Counted from the stretch's first letter, positions 7,955 to 16,448 are shown. The stretch is DNA of 24,167 nt from Candidatus Gastranaerophilales bacterium (GCA_944325615.1 CALVAU010000220.1:1-24167), one strand, 5' to 3'. A program made the numbers and translations. Notes: generated from the letters alone by a model not told the origin.

Positions 7955-9148
7955 TTAACTTCTAAGTTTTTTAAGATTTTCCAATTCATCTTGATATGGA
8001 GAAAGGGCTGTGATTTTGTTAATAATTCCAGGAAGTACATCTAGTACATAATCAATTTCTTTTTCTGTTGTGTATCTGGAAAGTGACCAGCGTATGCTGC
8101 CATGAATTGCCGTAAACGGTACATTCATAGCTCTTAATACATGGCTTGGTTCAAGTGATCCTGACGTACAAGCACTGCCAGAGCTTGCGCAAATACCTAA
8201 ATCACTCAAGTGCAGAAGAATCAATTCCCCTTCAATATATTCGAATCCAATATTGGTTGTATTTGGAACTCTGCTTGAAATGGAGGTGTTTACTCTGGCA
8301 TTGAATACTTTTTTTAAAATGCCGCTTTCAAGTTTATCTCGGAGTCTTTTTACTTCGCTTAATTCATATTTAAGACTGTCAGTTGCAAGTTCTGCAGCTT
8401 TTGCCATACCGACGATGTATGGTACATTTTCAGTGCCGGCTCTTTTACCTCTTTCTTGGTGACCGCCAATAATTAGCGGTGTAATAAGAGTTTTGGAATT
8501 TACATATAATGCTCCGACTCCTTTTGGAGCGTGAAATTTGTGTCCTGAAATTCCTAACAAATCAATACCAGCAGCTTGCACATCAATAGGAATTTTTCCT
8601 GCTACTTGTACTGCATCTACAAAGAATTTTGTTTCTTTATTTTTTGATTTAATTATTTCAGAAATCTTTTCAATTGGGAATATAACGCCGGTTTCATTAT
8701 TTGCGTACATAACAGATACAAGTGCTGTGTCATAATTTATAGCTTCTTCCAGCTGCGCAAGGTCAAGTTCACCATTTGAATTAACGCCGATGTAATCTAC
8801 TTTATAACCTTGTTTTTCTAAAGTTTGATAAAGATTTAATACGCAAGGGTGCTCAACTTTTGTAGTAATTATATGACGTTTGTTTTTGTTCATATTTAAA
8901 ACGCCTTGAATTGCAGTGTTTGCACTTTCAGATCCGCAAGATGTGAAAATGATTTCTTTTTCATTCGCTGCGTTAATGAAATCTTTAATAACACCTCTAG
9001 CCTCTCTTACTGCGTGGTTAGAGGTTTTAGCAAATTCATATATGCTGGATGGGTTTGCGTATTCTTCCTTAAAATAAGGCATCATAGCATCTAATACTTC
9101 TGGGGCTACTTTTGTTGTTGCGTTGTTGTCTAAATATATCAAACTCAT
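7955..9148 (-). CDS. nifS: Cysteine desulfurase, NifS/IscS family
   Basis: A PLP enzyme that takes sulfur from L-cysteine as an enzyme persulfide and hands it to the Fe-S scaffold. The 397-residue product starts SLIYLDNNATTKVAPEVLDA. It has the PLP lysine K204 in SGHKFHAPKG and the persulfide cysteine C327 in SGSACTSG. The active-site loop is the longer class I (NifS/IscS) type rather than SufS type. NVPYIVG and HVLRAM are further family marks. Its ATG shares a base with the nifU stop (TAATG), with GAGGTGG upstream, so the two are translationally coupled. Pairing with a three-domain NifU supports the NifS label, but the job is most likely general Fe-S assembly: no nif structural genes are in the window. 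Confidence 0.93.
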   Translation of the reverse strand: MSLIYLDNNATTKVAPEVLDAMMPYFKEEYANPSSIYEFAKTSNHAVREARGVIKDFINAANEKEIIFTSCGSESANTAIQGVLNMNKNKRHIITTKVEHPCVLNLYQTLEKQGYKVDYIGVNSNGELDLAQLEEAINYDTALVSVMYANNETGVIFPIEKISEIIKSKNKETKFFVDAVQVAGKIPIDVQAAGIDLLGISGHKFHAPKGVGALYVNSKTLITPLIIGGHQERGKRAGTENVPYIVGMAKAAELATDSLKYELSEVKRLRDKLESGILKKVFNARVNTSISSRVPNTTNIGFEYIEGELILLHLSDLGICASSGSACTSGSLEPSHVLRAMNVPFTAIHGSIRWSLSRYTTEKEIDYVLDVLPGIINKITALSPYQDELENLKKLRS

Positions 9149-9987
9149 TATGCCACCTCGATTACATCAATGTTTTTGTCCACGGTTTCTCTTAAGGTAC
9201 TTTCTACAAAAGCTTTGAGAGTTAAGTGTGAATTTTTGCATCCGGAGCATTTTCCTCTTAATTTAACTAAAACTTTATTCCCGTCAATATCTACAAGAGT
9301 AATATCTCCGCCATCTTTTCTGAGTTCTGGAGAAATCTGAGTTTCAATGATATTGTTTATTTTGAGAATTTTTTGTGCAGGTGAAAGGGTTGATTTTTGA
9401 GATTCTGATTCTTCTTTTTTATAATAAGTATCAATGATATCTTGAATTAACCCTTTACATTTTCCGCAAGCACCGCCTGCTTTTGTGTAATTTGTGATAT
9501 CTTCGACCGTTTTTAGTCCGTTTTGTTTTATTGCATCCCAAATCATGTTTTCGGTTACGTTAAAACAAGTGCAGACAACTTTTTCAGCTGTTTTTTCGTT
9601 TCGTAAATCATCAAGATCAGTCAGGTTATCATAATTGCCTAAAGCGTCCTCTAATGCTTCGTAACCCATAACTGAGCAGTGCATTTTTTCCGGTGGCAGT
9701 CCACCTAATTGATCTGCGATATCTTTATTCGTAATTTTTTTTACTTCTTCGACTGTTTTTCCGATAATCATTTCTGTTAGTATGCTAGAACTTGCGACTG
9801 CAGAACCGCATCCAAAAGTTTGAAATTTAGCATCGGTTACAATCCCGTTTTCGATTTTTAAATATATTTTTAAAGAATCACCACAAGCTAATGATCCAGC
9901 TTCACCTATAGCGTCAGCATTATCAATCTTTCCGACATTTCTCGGATTTCTGTAATGATCCATAACTTTTTCAGAATAATCCCACAT
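9148..9987 (-). CDS. nifU: NifU, full-length three-domain Fe-S scaffold
   Basis: A 279-residue scaffold with all three NifU modules. The IscU-like domain (1-125) has C35, C60 and C104. The central BFD-like [2Fe-2S] domain has C139, C141, C174 and C177 (CTCFNV and GGACGKC). The C-terminal Nfu domain (about 203-279) has C247-x-x-C250 (CSGC). All nine Cys known from Azotobacter-type NifU are present. It receives sulfur from the adjacent NifS and builds clusters for transfer to apo-proteins. AAGGAA lies eight bases before the ATG. It is the first gene of the nifU-nifS operon. The linker around residues 190-203 is Ser/Glu-rich. The full form is typical of nitrogen fixers but also serves as the housekeeping system in some anaerobes and epsilonproteobacteria. 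Confidence 0.95.
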   Translation of the reverse strand: MWDYSEKVMDHYRNPRNVGKIDNADAIGEAGSLACGDSLKIYLKIENGIVTDAKFQTFGCGSAVASSSILTEMIIGKTVEEVKKITNKDIADQLGGLPPEKMHCSVMGYEALEDALGNYDNLTDLDDLRNEKTAEKVVCTCFNVTENMIWDAIKQNGLKTVEDITNYTKAGGACGKCKGLIQDIIDTYYKKEESESQKSTLSPAQKILKINNIIETQISPELRKDGGDITLVDIDGNKVLVKLRGKCSGCKNSHLTLKAFVESTLRETVDKNIDVIEVA

Positions 9988-10063
9988 ATTTTTTTCCTTA
10001 CTTGTCTAACCTTAATTACATTTTACCTTAAAAATATATGGGAGAATAAATTTTTTAATATAA

Positions 10064-10089
10064 AATTAATTATTTTGAAATAATTAATT
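10064..10089 (-). terminator. AT-only inverted repeat over the ldcA stop, weak possible terminator
   Basis: AATTAATTATTT and AAATAATTAATT form perfect 12-base arms separated by TG. They span the last codons and stop of the LD-carboxypeptidase gene. The stem has no G or C and the loop is too tight, so the terminator role is doubtful; it may simply be AT-rich sequence. Confidence 0.3.
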
Positions 10090-10960
10090 CCTTACCTGAC
10101 AATACTGCACTTGCACCTATTGGAATTGTTGTTTTGCAAGCCGTATGAGAAATTTTAAAGCCTGATACTGTTGGTATATTTAATTCATCTGCTAATTCTT
10201 TAAATAATTGAGTAAGCCATTCTTTATTGTCTGTACTTGAAAAGTCTCCAAGGCAAAGTGCTTTTACGTTATTTTTAAATTGCTCAATATTAATTAATTG
10301 TCTGAACATTTTATCAATTTTATAGACAGGCTCATTTATATCTTCTGCAAAAAATATAAAAGGTTTCTCCGGTATAAAATCAAGTCCGCATAAAGATACA
10401 ACAGTTGCAAGATTCCCGCCCCACAATATGCCTTCAGTATTTCCCTCTTTTATAATATTTGTGCCTGTAATTGAATAAGTTTGAGATTCTAAAGCTTTGA
10501 AAAATTCGTTGATCGTGAAATCCGATGGTGAATCTTTTGCAAAATCGCTCATTACCATAGGACCTGAGTATGTAATAAGTCCGGTGTTTTTGAAAAACAT
10601 AAGACTTAGTGCTGTGATATCAGAGTATCCGCAAAAAATTTTAGGGTTGTTTCTTATTATTGAATAATCAATTTTATTAATTAATCTCAATGCCCCGTAA
10701 CCGCCTCTAAGACATATAATGGCATTTATTTTTTTGTTCAAAAAAAAGTCATGTAAATTCTTTACTCTAATTTCATCATCACCTGCTAGATATCTGTCTT
10801 GTGCATAAATGTCATTACTTACAACAGTATTAAAACCCGCTTTGTGGAAAAAATCTACGGCTTTTAAAATAGGTGTGCTGTCTTTTTCAATAGGACCTGA
10901 TGTTGCAAGTATTCCGATTGTATCCCCTTTTTTTAGCAGTGGCGGTTTAATTATGTTCAT
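10070..10960 (-). CDS. ldcA: LD-carboxypeptidase, peptidase family S66 (LdcA/MccF type)
   Basis: A cytoplasmic serine peptidase expected to cleave the L-Lys/meso-DAP to D-Ala bond of muropeptide tetrapeptides during murein recycling; MccF relatives instead act on microcin-like acyl-adenylates. The 296-residue length is normal. Visible marks are GDTIGILATSGP near the start, the nucleophile S113 in GYSDIT, a glutamate in FFAEDINEPVYKID and a histidine in FKISHTACKTTIPIG, giving the S66 Ser-Glu-His triad. ICLRGGYGALRL is also characteristic. AAAAGGG precedes the ATG by seven bases. It diverges from dnaX over a 40-base gap in which both promoters must overlap. The distinction between LdcA and MccF function cannot be made from sequence alone. 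Confidence 0.88.
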   Translation of the reverse strand: MNIIKPPLLKKGDTIGILATSGPIEKDSTPILKAVDFFHKAGFNTVVSNDIYAQDRYLAGDDEIRVKNLHDFFLNKKINAIICLRGGYGALRLINKIDYSIIRNNPKIFCGYSDITALSLMFFKNTGLITYSGPMVMSDFAKDSPSDFTINEFFKALESQTYSITGTNIIKEGNTEGILWGGNLATVVSLCGLDFIPEKPFIFFAEDINEPVYKIDKMFRQLINIEQFKNNVKALCLGDFSSTDNKEWLTQLFKELADELNIPTVSGFKISHTACKTTIPIGASAVLSGKELIISK

Positions 10961-10985
10961 ATTTTAACCCTTTTACATAAAACTC

Positions 10986-10994
10986 TGATATAAT
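10986..10994 (+). promoter_or_regulatory. Extended -10 promoter of dnaX, placed for a leaderless mRNA
   Basis: TGATATAAT is a perfect extended -10 (TGn-TATAAT). The hexamer ends six bases before the dnaX ATG, so the expected +1 is the A of the start codon itself. There is no Shine-Dalgarno between the box and the ATG. Confidence 0.6.
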
Positions 10995-11000
10995 AATAGC

Positions 11001-12869
11001 ATGAACGAAAAATATATTCCCTTATACAGAAAATATCGTCCTCAAACACTTGAACAAGTTGTAGGACAAGAACATATTAAAAAAGCACTTGCAAATGCTA
11101 TTGCAATGGATAAGATATCTCATGCTTATCTTTTTACAGGTCCAAGAGGTACAGGCAAGACTTCGACAGCAAGAATTTTTGCGAAATCTTTGAATTGTGT
11201 AAACGGTCCGACGATTACTCCTTGCGGGGAATGCGAAAATTGTCGTGATATTACAAATTCTGTTCCGATGGATGTAATTGAAATTGATGCTGCAAGTAAC
11301 AGAAAAGTTGAGGATGCACAAAATATCTTGGAAAAGGTAATGTATGCTCCGGTCAATAGCAGATACAAAATTTATATTATAGACGAAGTGCATATGCTTT
11401 CATCTACTGCGTTTAACGCTTTGTTGAAAACATTAGAAGAACCTCCGAAAAATGTTATATTTATTCTTGCGACAACTGAAGTACATAAAGTTTTAGATAC
11501 AATAAAAAGCCGTTGTCAAAGATTTGATTTCAGAAGGATTACTACCTCTGATATAGTTAAGCATTTAAGATACATCTCAGATTGCGAAAAAATTAACATA
11601 ACTGATGATGCGCTATCTACTATTGCAAAAAATTCAGCTGGCGGAATGAGAGATAGTATTGCACTTCTTGATCAGTTAAGTGTATTGAGCAGTGAAAATG
11701 CAATTACTACAGATGATATCAATGCACTATTAGGTAGAATTTCTTTTGATTTGCTGCATGAATTATCAGAATGTATTATTTCTTCAAATCAAGGTAAGGC
11801 TGTTGAAATATTAGAAAAAATTTATAATTCAGGTAATGAGCCCGTTCAAATATTACAAAACTTACTTGATTATTTGAAAAATCTTTTGATAGTAAAGACT
11901 TGTGCTAATGAAATTGCAATAGAAATTACGCAGTTGAATGATGCTCAAATAAAAGAGTTATCAGCTCAAGCTCAGAATGTTGAAGTCCATCAAATTGTTT
12001 CATTGACTGATAAATGTGCAAATTATATAAAAGATTTGAAATCAACGAATAACCCGAGATTATGGCTTGAAATTGCTATGGTGGATATGGCAAATTTGAC
12101 TGAAAATACAAATTTAGAGGCTTTGCAAGCTAGATTGTCAGCCCTAGAGGGTGGTGGGGTTGTATCTATGCCAAAATCTGAATCTATACCGCATGCAAGA
12201 CCAAAAATTGTTGAGCAAAAATCCTCACCTGTTGTTTCAGAACCAGTAAAACCAGTTGCGGAAACTTTAGTTAAAAAAGAGGAAGTTCCACAAACAAATG
12301 AAATTCCAGCAAAGCCTGAAATTCAACAAAATGATGAATTTTCTCCAATGCCGAAGGCAAAAGCGTCATCAGGAGATGACATTTCAGTTATGTGGGGTAA
12401 TTTGTTGGCAAATGTGCCTAGTGCTCCGACTCAAGCTTTGCTTAAGCAGTGGGCTAAACCAGTTAAAATAGCATCAGATGAAGTCATTTTAACTGTAAAA
12501 AATGAAATTTATCTTCAGAAGTTGGTGTCAGGTAGTAAAAAGGCTGTTTTGCAAAAAGCTGTTGATGATTTATTAGGGCAATCCAATACAAAAATTACAG
12601 TAAGACTTCCTCAGCCGGATGATGTTTTGCCGCAAGGAAATGTAACTATCCCAAAGTCTAATCCGGCGCCGCCGCCGGTTAAAAAGGCGGAAAAGCCTAA
12701 AGAAGCAGCGCCTTCTTTGGATGAAATAAAGGCTGAAATGGATGATAATGAAGCTCAAGATGATGTTGCTGATTCTGCTTCAGATGGCAAGTTAGCTAAA
12801 TTTTCAGATATTCATTCGGATACGGTAAATATGGTAATGGATCTTTTTGATGGTAAAGTTATTGACTAA
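11001..12869 (+). CDS. dnaX: DNA polymerase III subunit gamma/tau
   Basis: The clamp-loader ATPase that links sliding-clamp loading to the replicase. The 622-residue protein has a P-loop at 47-56 (GPRGTGKTST), the zinc module C66, C75, C78 and C81 (CGECENC), Walker B DEVH at 128-131 and an SRC sensor/arginine-finger motif at 170-172. Domain III follows to about 365. A Pro/Lys/Glu-rich linker runs from 390 to 465, and a tau-like C-terminal domain from about 468 to 545 (MWGNLLANV...). A second acidic linker leads to the conserved-looking end MVMDLFDGKVID. No canonical A-AAA-AAG slippery site is in the correct phase, so only one product is predicted. The start has no ribosome binding site and sits directly after a -10 box. 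A small gene follows after 12 bases. Confidence 0.96.
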   Translation: MNEKYIPLYRKYRPQTLEQVVGQEHIKKALANAIAMDKISHAYLFTGPRGTGKTSTARIFAKSLNCVNGPTITPCGECENCRDITNSVPMDVIEIDAASNRKVEDAQNILEKVMYAPVNSRYKIYIIDEVHMLSSTAFNALLKTLEEPPKNVIFILATTEVHKVLDTIKSRCQRFDFRRITTSDIVKHLRYISDCEKINITDDALSTIAKNSAGGMRDSIALLDQLSVLSSENAITTDDINALLGRISFDLLHELSECIISSNQGKAVEILEKIYNSGNEPVQILQNLLDYLKNLLIVKTCANEIAIEITQLNDAQIKELSAQAQNVEVHQIVSLTDKCANYIKDLKSTNNPRLWLEIAMVDMANLTENTNLEALQARLSALEGGGVVSMPKSESIPHARPKIVEQKSSPVVSEPVKPVAETLVKKEEVPQTNEIPAKPEIQQNDEFSPMPKAKASSGDDISVMWGNLLANVPSAPTQALLKQWAKPVKIASDEVILTVKNEIYLQKLVSGSKKAVLQKAVDDLLGQSNTKITVRLPQPDDVLPQGNVTIPKSNPAPPPVKKAEKPKEAAPSLDEIKAEMDDNEAQDDVADSASDGKLAKFSDIHSDTVNMVMDLFDGKVID

Positions 12870-12881
12870 AGGAGAAAATTC

Positions 12882-13193
12882 ATGAATATTCAAAAAGTTA
12901 GCGGTATTCAAAGCTTTACTAATAAATATCAACAAATGCAAAAAGAAAAGATTAATTTCTATGCTTTAAATTACGACGAAAAAATTGATGTAGTTTATGA
13001 CATGCTTAAAGAGCAAAATGAAAAATTGGTAGCATTATCAAAAAATCAAGTTGTGATTAATGATTTTAATAAACATGCTTTTGATGCAATAGTAGCAGCT
13101 TCTGCCAAAAATTCAAATGCTGCAGATATAGCTTATGAAAATATAAATTACCAATATGGTCGTTCTGAAAATAGAATAAATTTATTAGGCTAA
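12882..13193 (+). CDS. Small hypothetical protein downstream of dnaX
   Basis: A 103-residue protein I do not recognise. It follows dnaX by 12 bases with a strong AAAGGAG seven bases before its ATG, so it is translated and probably co-transcribed with dnaX. It is hydrophilic and largely helical in appearance. Residues 30-56 (YDEKIDVVYDMLKEQNEKLVALSKNQ) look like a short coiled coil, followed by Ala/Asn-rich sequence. There is no signal peptide or membrane segment. Its stop overlaps the stop of the convergent Memo-AMMECR1 gene by four bases (CTAA shared). In nucleoid-associated YbaB systems a small gene also follows dnaX, but this sequence does not look like YbaB. Confidence 0.65.
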   Translation: MNIQKVSGIQSFTNKYQQMQKEKINFYALNYDEKIDVVYDMLKEQNEKLVALSKNQVVINDFNKHAFDAIVAASAKNSNAADIAYENINYQYGRSENRINLLG

Positions 13194-14512
13194 ATTTTTG
13201 TTGTGTAAAATTTAAAGGCTTCAAATGACTCACTAAAATAGTTTTTAGGGAGTCCGGCTTTCTGTTTTAGTGAATTTAAAAATTCTGACTTATCTGGAAG
13301 TAATTCCCATACATCAGGTAGATACACCGCTTGATAATTTCCGTCTCTTATAATTAGACCGTCTTTTTTAGGAGTAAGCTTATCAAGCAATTCCTTTTCA
13401 GTAGAAAAATCAATTTTTTGCGGTTTGGATAATATTGATACTGAAATCTCTATATCATCTAATTCATCAATTGTTATTGGAGTAAATCTTGGGTCAGAAA
13501 ACGCTGCAGAATGAGCATTTTTGATTATATCCTTAAAAATGCTTCTATGAGCAATTATAGATCCGATGCATCCTCTTAGATTTCCGTTTTTTTCAAGAGT
13601 TACAAATGTTGCACCTGATTCGTTAAAGACATCAGGATATTTTTCAGGCAGGGAATTCCCAAGATGTAGGCCGCCTTCAATACTTTTCTGGCAAAGCTTT
13701 AGAACAAATTCGTTATGGTAATTTTTTATATATTCTCCTTTTAATCCTTCATATAGGATCCAGCCTCCATATCCTACCGCTCTTGATGTGTCTCCGGTGG
13801 ATTCAGAAGAGTTTGTTAATTTAGTTCTTATAAGGGAGTAACCTTTTTCTTTGGCAAAATTCATAATAGCGCATATTCCGACAGCTCCGCAAGCCATTTC
13901 TGCTTCAAAATTTCTTATTTCATTATTTTCTATTAAATTTGCGGTATAGCTATCAATTTTTTCAGTTTCTTTTGCAGGATAAAAATGACTTAGATCTGAT
14001 GATATAATAAAAGCGTTTTCTTTATTATTCCAATATTTATCAATGATTTTAGTGATGTTTTGATAATCTTCGCAGCCATATAAAATCGGTATAATTTGAG
14101 CGTTTGGTAAGATCTTTTTTATAAAAGGTAATTGAACCTCTATCGAATGCTCTTTTTCAAAAGCTTGATTGTTCTTTTCAATATCAAGTTCTCTTAATAT
14201 ATCGTTGTTTACTGAGATTTTTCCAAGCGGAGTGTTGAATTCATTATAATCAGATTTTACGCAACCAAAAATTCTTGCATAATGCGATGGTGCAAATATA
14301 AAAATGTTCTTTACTGATTTATCAATATATTGATAGCATTTAGCTGCCACAAAACCTGAAAATATATATCCAGCATGAGGCACAATTATTGCTCTTGTTT
14401 TGTATTCGCTGTCTGGTGTGTTTTTATTCAATAAAAAAAATAAAAAAGTATCTAACTCGTCTTTTGATTTAGGATAAAAAGTTCCTGCAGTATTTTCATA
14501 TTTTATATTCAT
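13190..14512 (-). CDS. AmmeMemoRadiSam system proteins B and A fused (MEMO1-like + AMMECR1)
   Basis: A 440-residue two-domain fusion. The N-terminal half (1 to about 245) is a MEMO1/class III dioxygenase-like fold: TAGTFYP start, H46 in VPHAGYIFSG, H77 in APSHYAR, EHSIEVQLPF, SSDLSHFYP, and the closing STGDTSRAVGYGGW. The C-terminal half (about 255-440) is an AMMECR1 domain with GATFVTLEKNGNLRGCIGS, SDPRFTPIT and an end rich in SFEAFKFY. In bacteria these two proteins go with a radical SAM enzyme (AmrS), giving a system of unknown chemistry; no radical SAM gene is in the window. A TATAAT ends seven bases before the ATG, within the 21-base gap after ribD; a distant AAAGG could also serve if ribD transcripts read through. 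The domain calls are firm; the reaction is unknown. Confidence 0.9.
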   Translation of the reverse strand: MNIKYENTAGTFYPKSKDELDTFLFFLLNKNTPDSEYKTRAIIVPHAGYIFSGFVAAKCYQYIDKSVKNIFIFAPSHYARIFGCVKSDYNEFNTPLGKISVNNDILRELDIEKNNQAFEKEHSIEVQLPFIKKILPNAQIIPILYGCEDYQNITKIIDKYWNNKENAFIISSDLSHFYPAKETEKIDSYTANLIENNEIRNFEAEMACGAVGICAIMNFAKEKGYSLIRTKLTNSSESTGDTSRAVGYGGWILYEGLKGEYIKNYHNEFVLKLCQKSIEGGLHLGNSLPEKYPDVFNESGATFVTLEKNGNLRGCIGSIIAHRSIFKDIIKNAHSAAFSDPRFTPITIDELDDIEISVSILSKPQKIDFSTEKELLDKLTPKKDGLIIRDGNYQAVYLPDVWELLPDKSEFLNSLKQKAGLPKNYFSESFEAFKFYTTKI

Positions 14513-14519
14513 AAAGTCT

Positions 14520-14525
14520 ATTATA
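14520..14525 (-). promoter_or_regulatory. -10 box in front of the Memo-AMMECR1 gene
   Basis: TATAAT on the minus strand, seven bases before the ATG, in the 21-base gap following the ribD stop. With this spacing the mRNA would be leaderless or have one untranslated base. No clear -35 is visible. Confidence 0.4.
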
Positions 14526-14533
14526 ACCTTTTT

Positions 14534-15601
14534 TTATTCATTGGAAATTGGATAATAAGTTAATAAAATATCAGGGGAAAATCTTTTTATTTCATTAAAT
14601 TTGAAATTCTTTGATTCAACTATGTCATAGATATTTTTTCCGTCGAAGGCGGATTTTCCAATATTATCCGATAAGATCTTCGGAGCAATAAAGTGATAGA
14701 TTTTATCCGCATAATCAATAAATGCTCCGTTAAGTATTCCGCCTGCTTCTACTAGTACACTCATTATATTTAGTTCATAGAGTTTTTTTAGAATAAAATC
14801 AATATCAAGTTTGTTATCAGTAGTTGGAGTCGGAATAAAATTTATGTTTGTTTTGCTTTTTATTTCGTTTTTAGAAATCTTTTCATCATAGAATACATAA
14901 ATATTTCCTGATTTATATATTTCAGAATTTTCAAAGTCTGTTTTGAGTTCTCTATCGAGTACGATTTTATTTTTGTGCGCCATTGTGGGATTATCAGCTA
15001 ATACAGTAGAAGAACTTGTAAGGATTGCATCGTATTTTTTTCTGATTTTTTTGACTTCAGCCCTTGCCTTTTCTGAGGTAATCCATTTTGAGCTTCCTGT
15101 TTTTGTTGCTATTTTCCCATCAAGAGTGCTTGCAGTTTTTAGCGCAACAAAAGTCTTCTTATCTTTCATATTTTTGATGAATACTTCATTCAGCTTTTGT
15201 GCTTCTTCTTTTAAAATTCCGTCTATTACGTCAATACCTGCAGCTTTTAGTTTTTTAATTCCATTTCCGGCAACAATAGGATTTACATCTTGCATTGCAA
15301 TTACGACTTTTTTTATACCGTATTCTATTATCAAATCTGCGCAGGGAGGAGTTTTACCATAGTGCGAGCAAGGTTCTAAATTAACTATTAATGTCCCGTT
15401 TTCTGCTTCATTTTTTGTAAGTTTCAAAAGTGCATCGCGTTCTGCATGGTCTTCTCCGCACTTTTTGTGATAACCAGTCGAGATAATTTCGCCTGCTTCA
15501 TTTAAAACTACGCACCCAACCATCGGATTGGGAGACGTTTGCCCTTCGGCTTTTTTTGCAAGAGCAAAGCATTTTTTCATATATCTTTCATATTTTTTCA
15601 T
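14534..15601 (-). CDS. ribD: Riboflavin biosynthesis deaminase/reductase
   Basis: A bifunctional cytosolic enzyme that deaminates the GTP-derived pyrimidine and reduces its ribose side chain in riboflavin synthesis. The 355-residue product has the N-terminal deaminase with its zinc site: H52 and E54 in HAERDAL, C78 and C87 in EPCSHYGKTPPC. The C-terminal NADPH reductase domain starts near 150 with ALKTASTLDGKIATKTGSSK then WITSEKAR, and contains LVEAGGILNGAFI. The usual partners ribE, ribBA and ribH are absent from the window, so riboflavin genes appear scattered. The ATG lies six bases after a TGA-TAAAAT extended -10 with no Shine-Dalgarno. It diverges from the UPF0173 gene over a 62-base gap. 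Confidence 0.95.
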   Translation of the reverse strand: MKKYERYMKKCFALAKKAEGQTSPNPMVGCVVLNEAGEIISTGYHKKCGEDHAERDALLKLTKNEAENGTLIVNLEPCSHYGKTPPCADLIIEYGIKKVVIAMQDVNPIVAGNGIKKLKAAGIDVIDGILKEEAQKLNEVFIKNMKDKKTFVALKTASTLDGKIATKTGSSKWITSEKARAEVKKIRKKYDAILTSSSTVLADNPTMAHKNKIVLDRELKTDFENSEIYKSGNIYVFYDEKISKNEIKSKTNINFIPTPTTDNKLDIDFILKKLYELNIMSVLVEAGGILNGAFIDYADKIYHFIAPKILSDNIGKSAFDGKNIYDIVESKNFKFNEIKRFSPDILLTYYPISNE

Positions 15602-15607
15602 GATTGA

Positions 15608-15616
15608 ATTTTATCA
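15608..15616 (-). promoter_or_regulatory. Extended -10 promoter of ribD, leaderless spacing
   Basis: On the minus strand TGATAAAAT (TGn plus a one-mismatch -10) is followed by TCAATC and then the ATG. The six-base gap puts +1 on the start codon, as for dnaX and tsaD. Confidence 0.5.
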
Positions 15617-15623
15617 AAAAATC

Positions 15624-15632
15624 TGTTATAAA
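15624..15632 (+). promoter_or_regulatory. Extended -10 promoter of the UPF0173 hydrolase gene
   Basis: TGTTATAAA (TGn-TATAAA) on the plus strand, 31 bases before the ATG. The transcript would begin near 15639 and carry the AAGGAG at 15651-15656. It is divergent to the ribD promoter, with the two -10 boxes about eight bases apart. Confidence 0.5.
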
Positions 15633-15663
15633 TAAACTGTTAAGAAGAAGAAGGAGTTAAATT

Positions 15664-16329
15664 ATGGATATTAGATATTTAGGTCATAGTGCATTCCAAT
15701 TTACGGTTGGTGAACGATGTATTTTGATTGACCCTTTTGTAAAACAGAATGACAAATACGACTGGCATAGTGAAAATATTACAGATATTTTTGTTACTCA
15801 CGGTCATGCAGACCATGTCGGAGAAACTATTGAAATCGCAAAAGAAAAAGGTGCTACTGTATCAGCGGTCGTAGAATTAGCTGACTATTTTTCTAGAGAA
15901 GGTTTGACTGTAAATCGTGTAAATTTTGGCGGATGGCTCGGATATCCTTGGGGACGCGCAATATTTGTGCCAGCTTACCATTCAAACTCATTGCCTGACG
16001 GATCTTTTGCCGGAAGTGCTGCTGGTATAGTTTTTGATATTGAAAATACTCGTATTTACCATGCCGGGGATACTGCACTTACAAGTGAAATGAAAACTAT
16101 TAAAGAATTATATCGTCCTCAAATTGCAATGTTGCCAATAGGCGGTCATTATACAATGGATGCAGCTCATGCTGCTATTGCTGCTGATTGGTTGGGTGTA
16201 AAAACTGTTATCCCAATGCATTATAATACTTTCCCTGAAATTAAAACAGATTTAGACGCATTCTTGAAGTTTATAAATATGAACAATACTAATTGTATGA
16301 TTTTAAATCCAGAGGAAATAAAAAAGTAG
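15664..16329 (+). CDS. UPF0173-family metal-dependent hydrolase (metallo-beta-lactamase fold)
   Basis: A 221-residue metallo-beta-lactamase-fold protein of the UPF0173/YtkL group. It starts MDIRYLGHSAFQF and has ILIDPF, the zinc motif THGHADHVGE (HxHxDH), FVPAYHSN, IYHAGDTAL and a final MHYNTFPEI that supplies the last histidine. All two-metal ligands seem present, so it should be active. The natural substrate of this family is not settled. AAGGAG lies eight bases before the ATG. It is followed by a good terminator, so it is a single-gene transcript. Confidence 0.9.
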   Translation: MDIRYLGHSAFQFTVGERCILIDPFVKQNDKYDWHSENITDIFVTHGHADHVGETIEIAKEKGATVSAVVELADYFSREGLTVNRVNFGGWLGYPWGRAIFVPAYHSNSLPDGSFAGSAAGIVFDIENTRIYHAGDTALTSEMKTIKELYRPQIAMLPIGGHYTMDAAHAAIAADWLGVKTVIPMHYNTFPEIKTDLDAFLKFINMNNTNCMILNPEEIKK

Positions 16330-16354
16330 CAAGTCAGCTAAAATAATATTCTTT

Positions 16355-16397
16355 AAAAAGATTCTCTAAAGCTGTGTTTCTATGGAGAATCTTTTTT
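16355..16397 (+). terminator. Intrinsic terminator after the UPF0173 gene
   Basis: A 12-base-pair stem, AAAAAGATTCTC (16355-16366) with GAGAATCTTTTT (16385-16396), an 18-base loop, and a T-run ending at 16397. It lies 25 bases past the stop codon. The loop is larger than usual. Confidence 0.8.
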
Positions 16398-16448
16398 ATT
16401 TTAATATTACAGTTGATTAATTGAATTTAATAATTAACTGTGGTATTT

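Noticed and set aside
9988..10063. IscR-type operator before nifU
   Set aside because: The region is AT-rich with a few TAAGG-like words, but I could not match a proper type 1 or type 2 IscR palindrome.
12270..12281. Six A followed by G in dnaX, possible gamma/tau frameshift site
   Set aside because: In frame it reads GTT AAA AAA GAG; the heptamer is not in the A-AAA-AAG phase, and no clear stimulatory hairpin or early -1 stop with a Shine-Dalgarno was seen.
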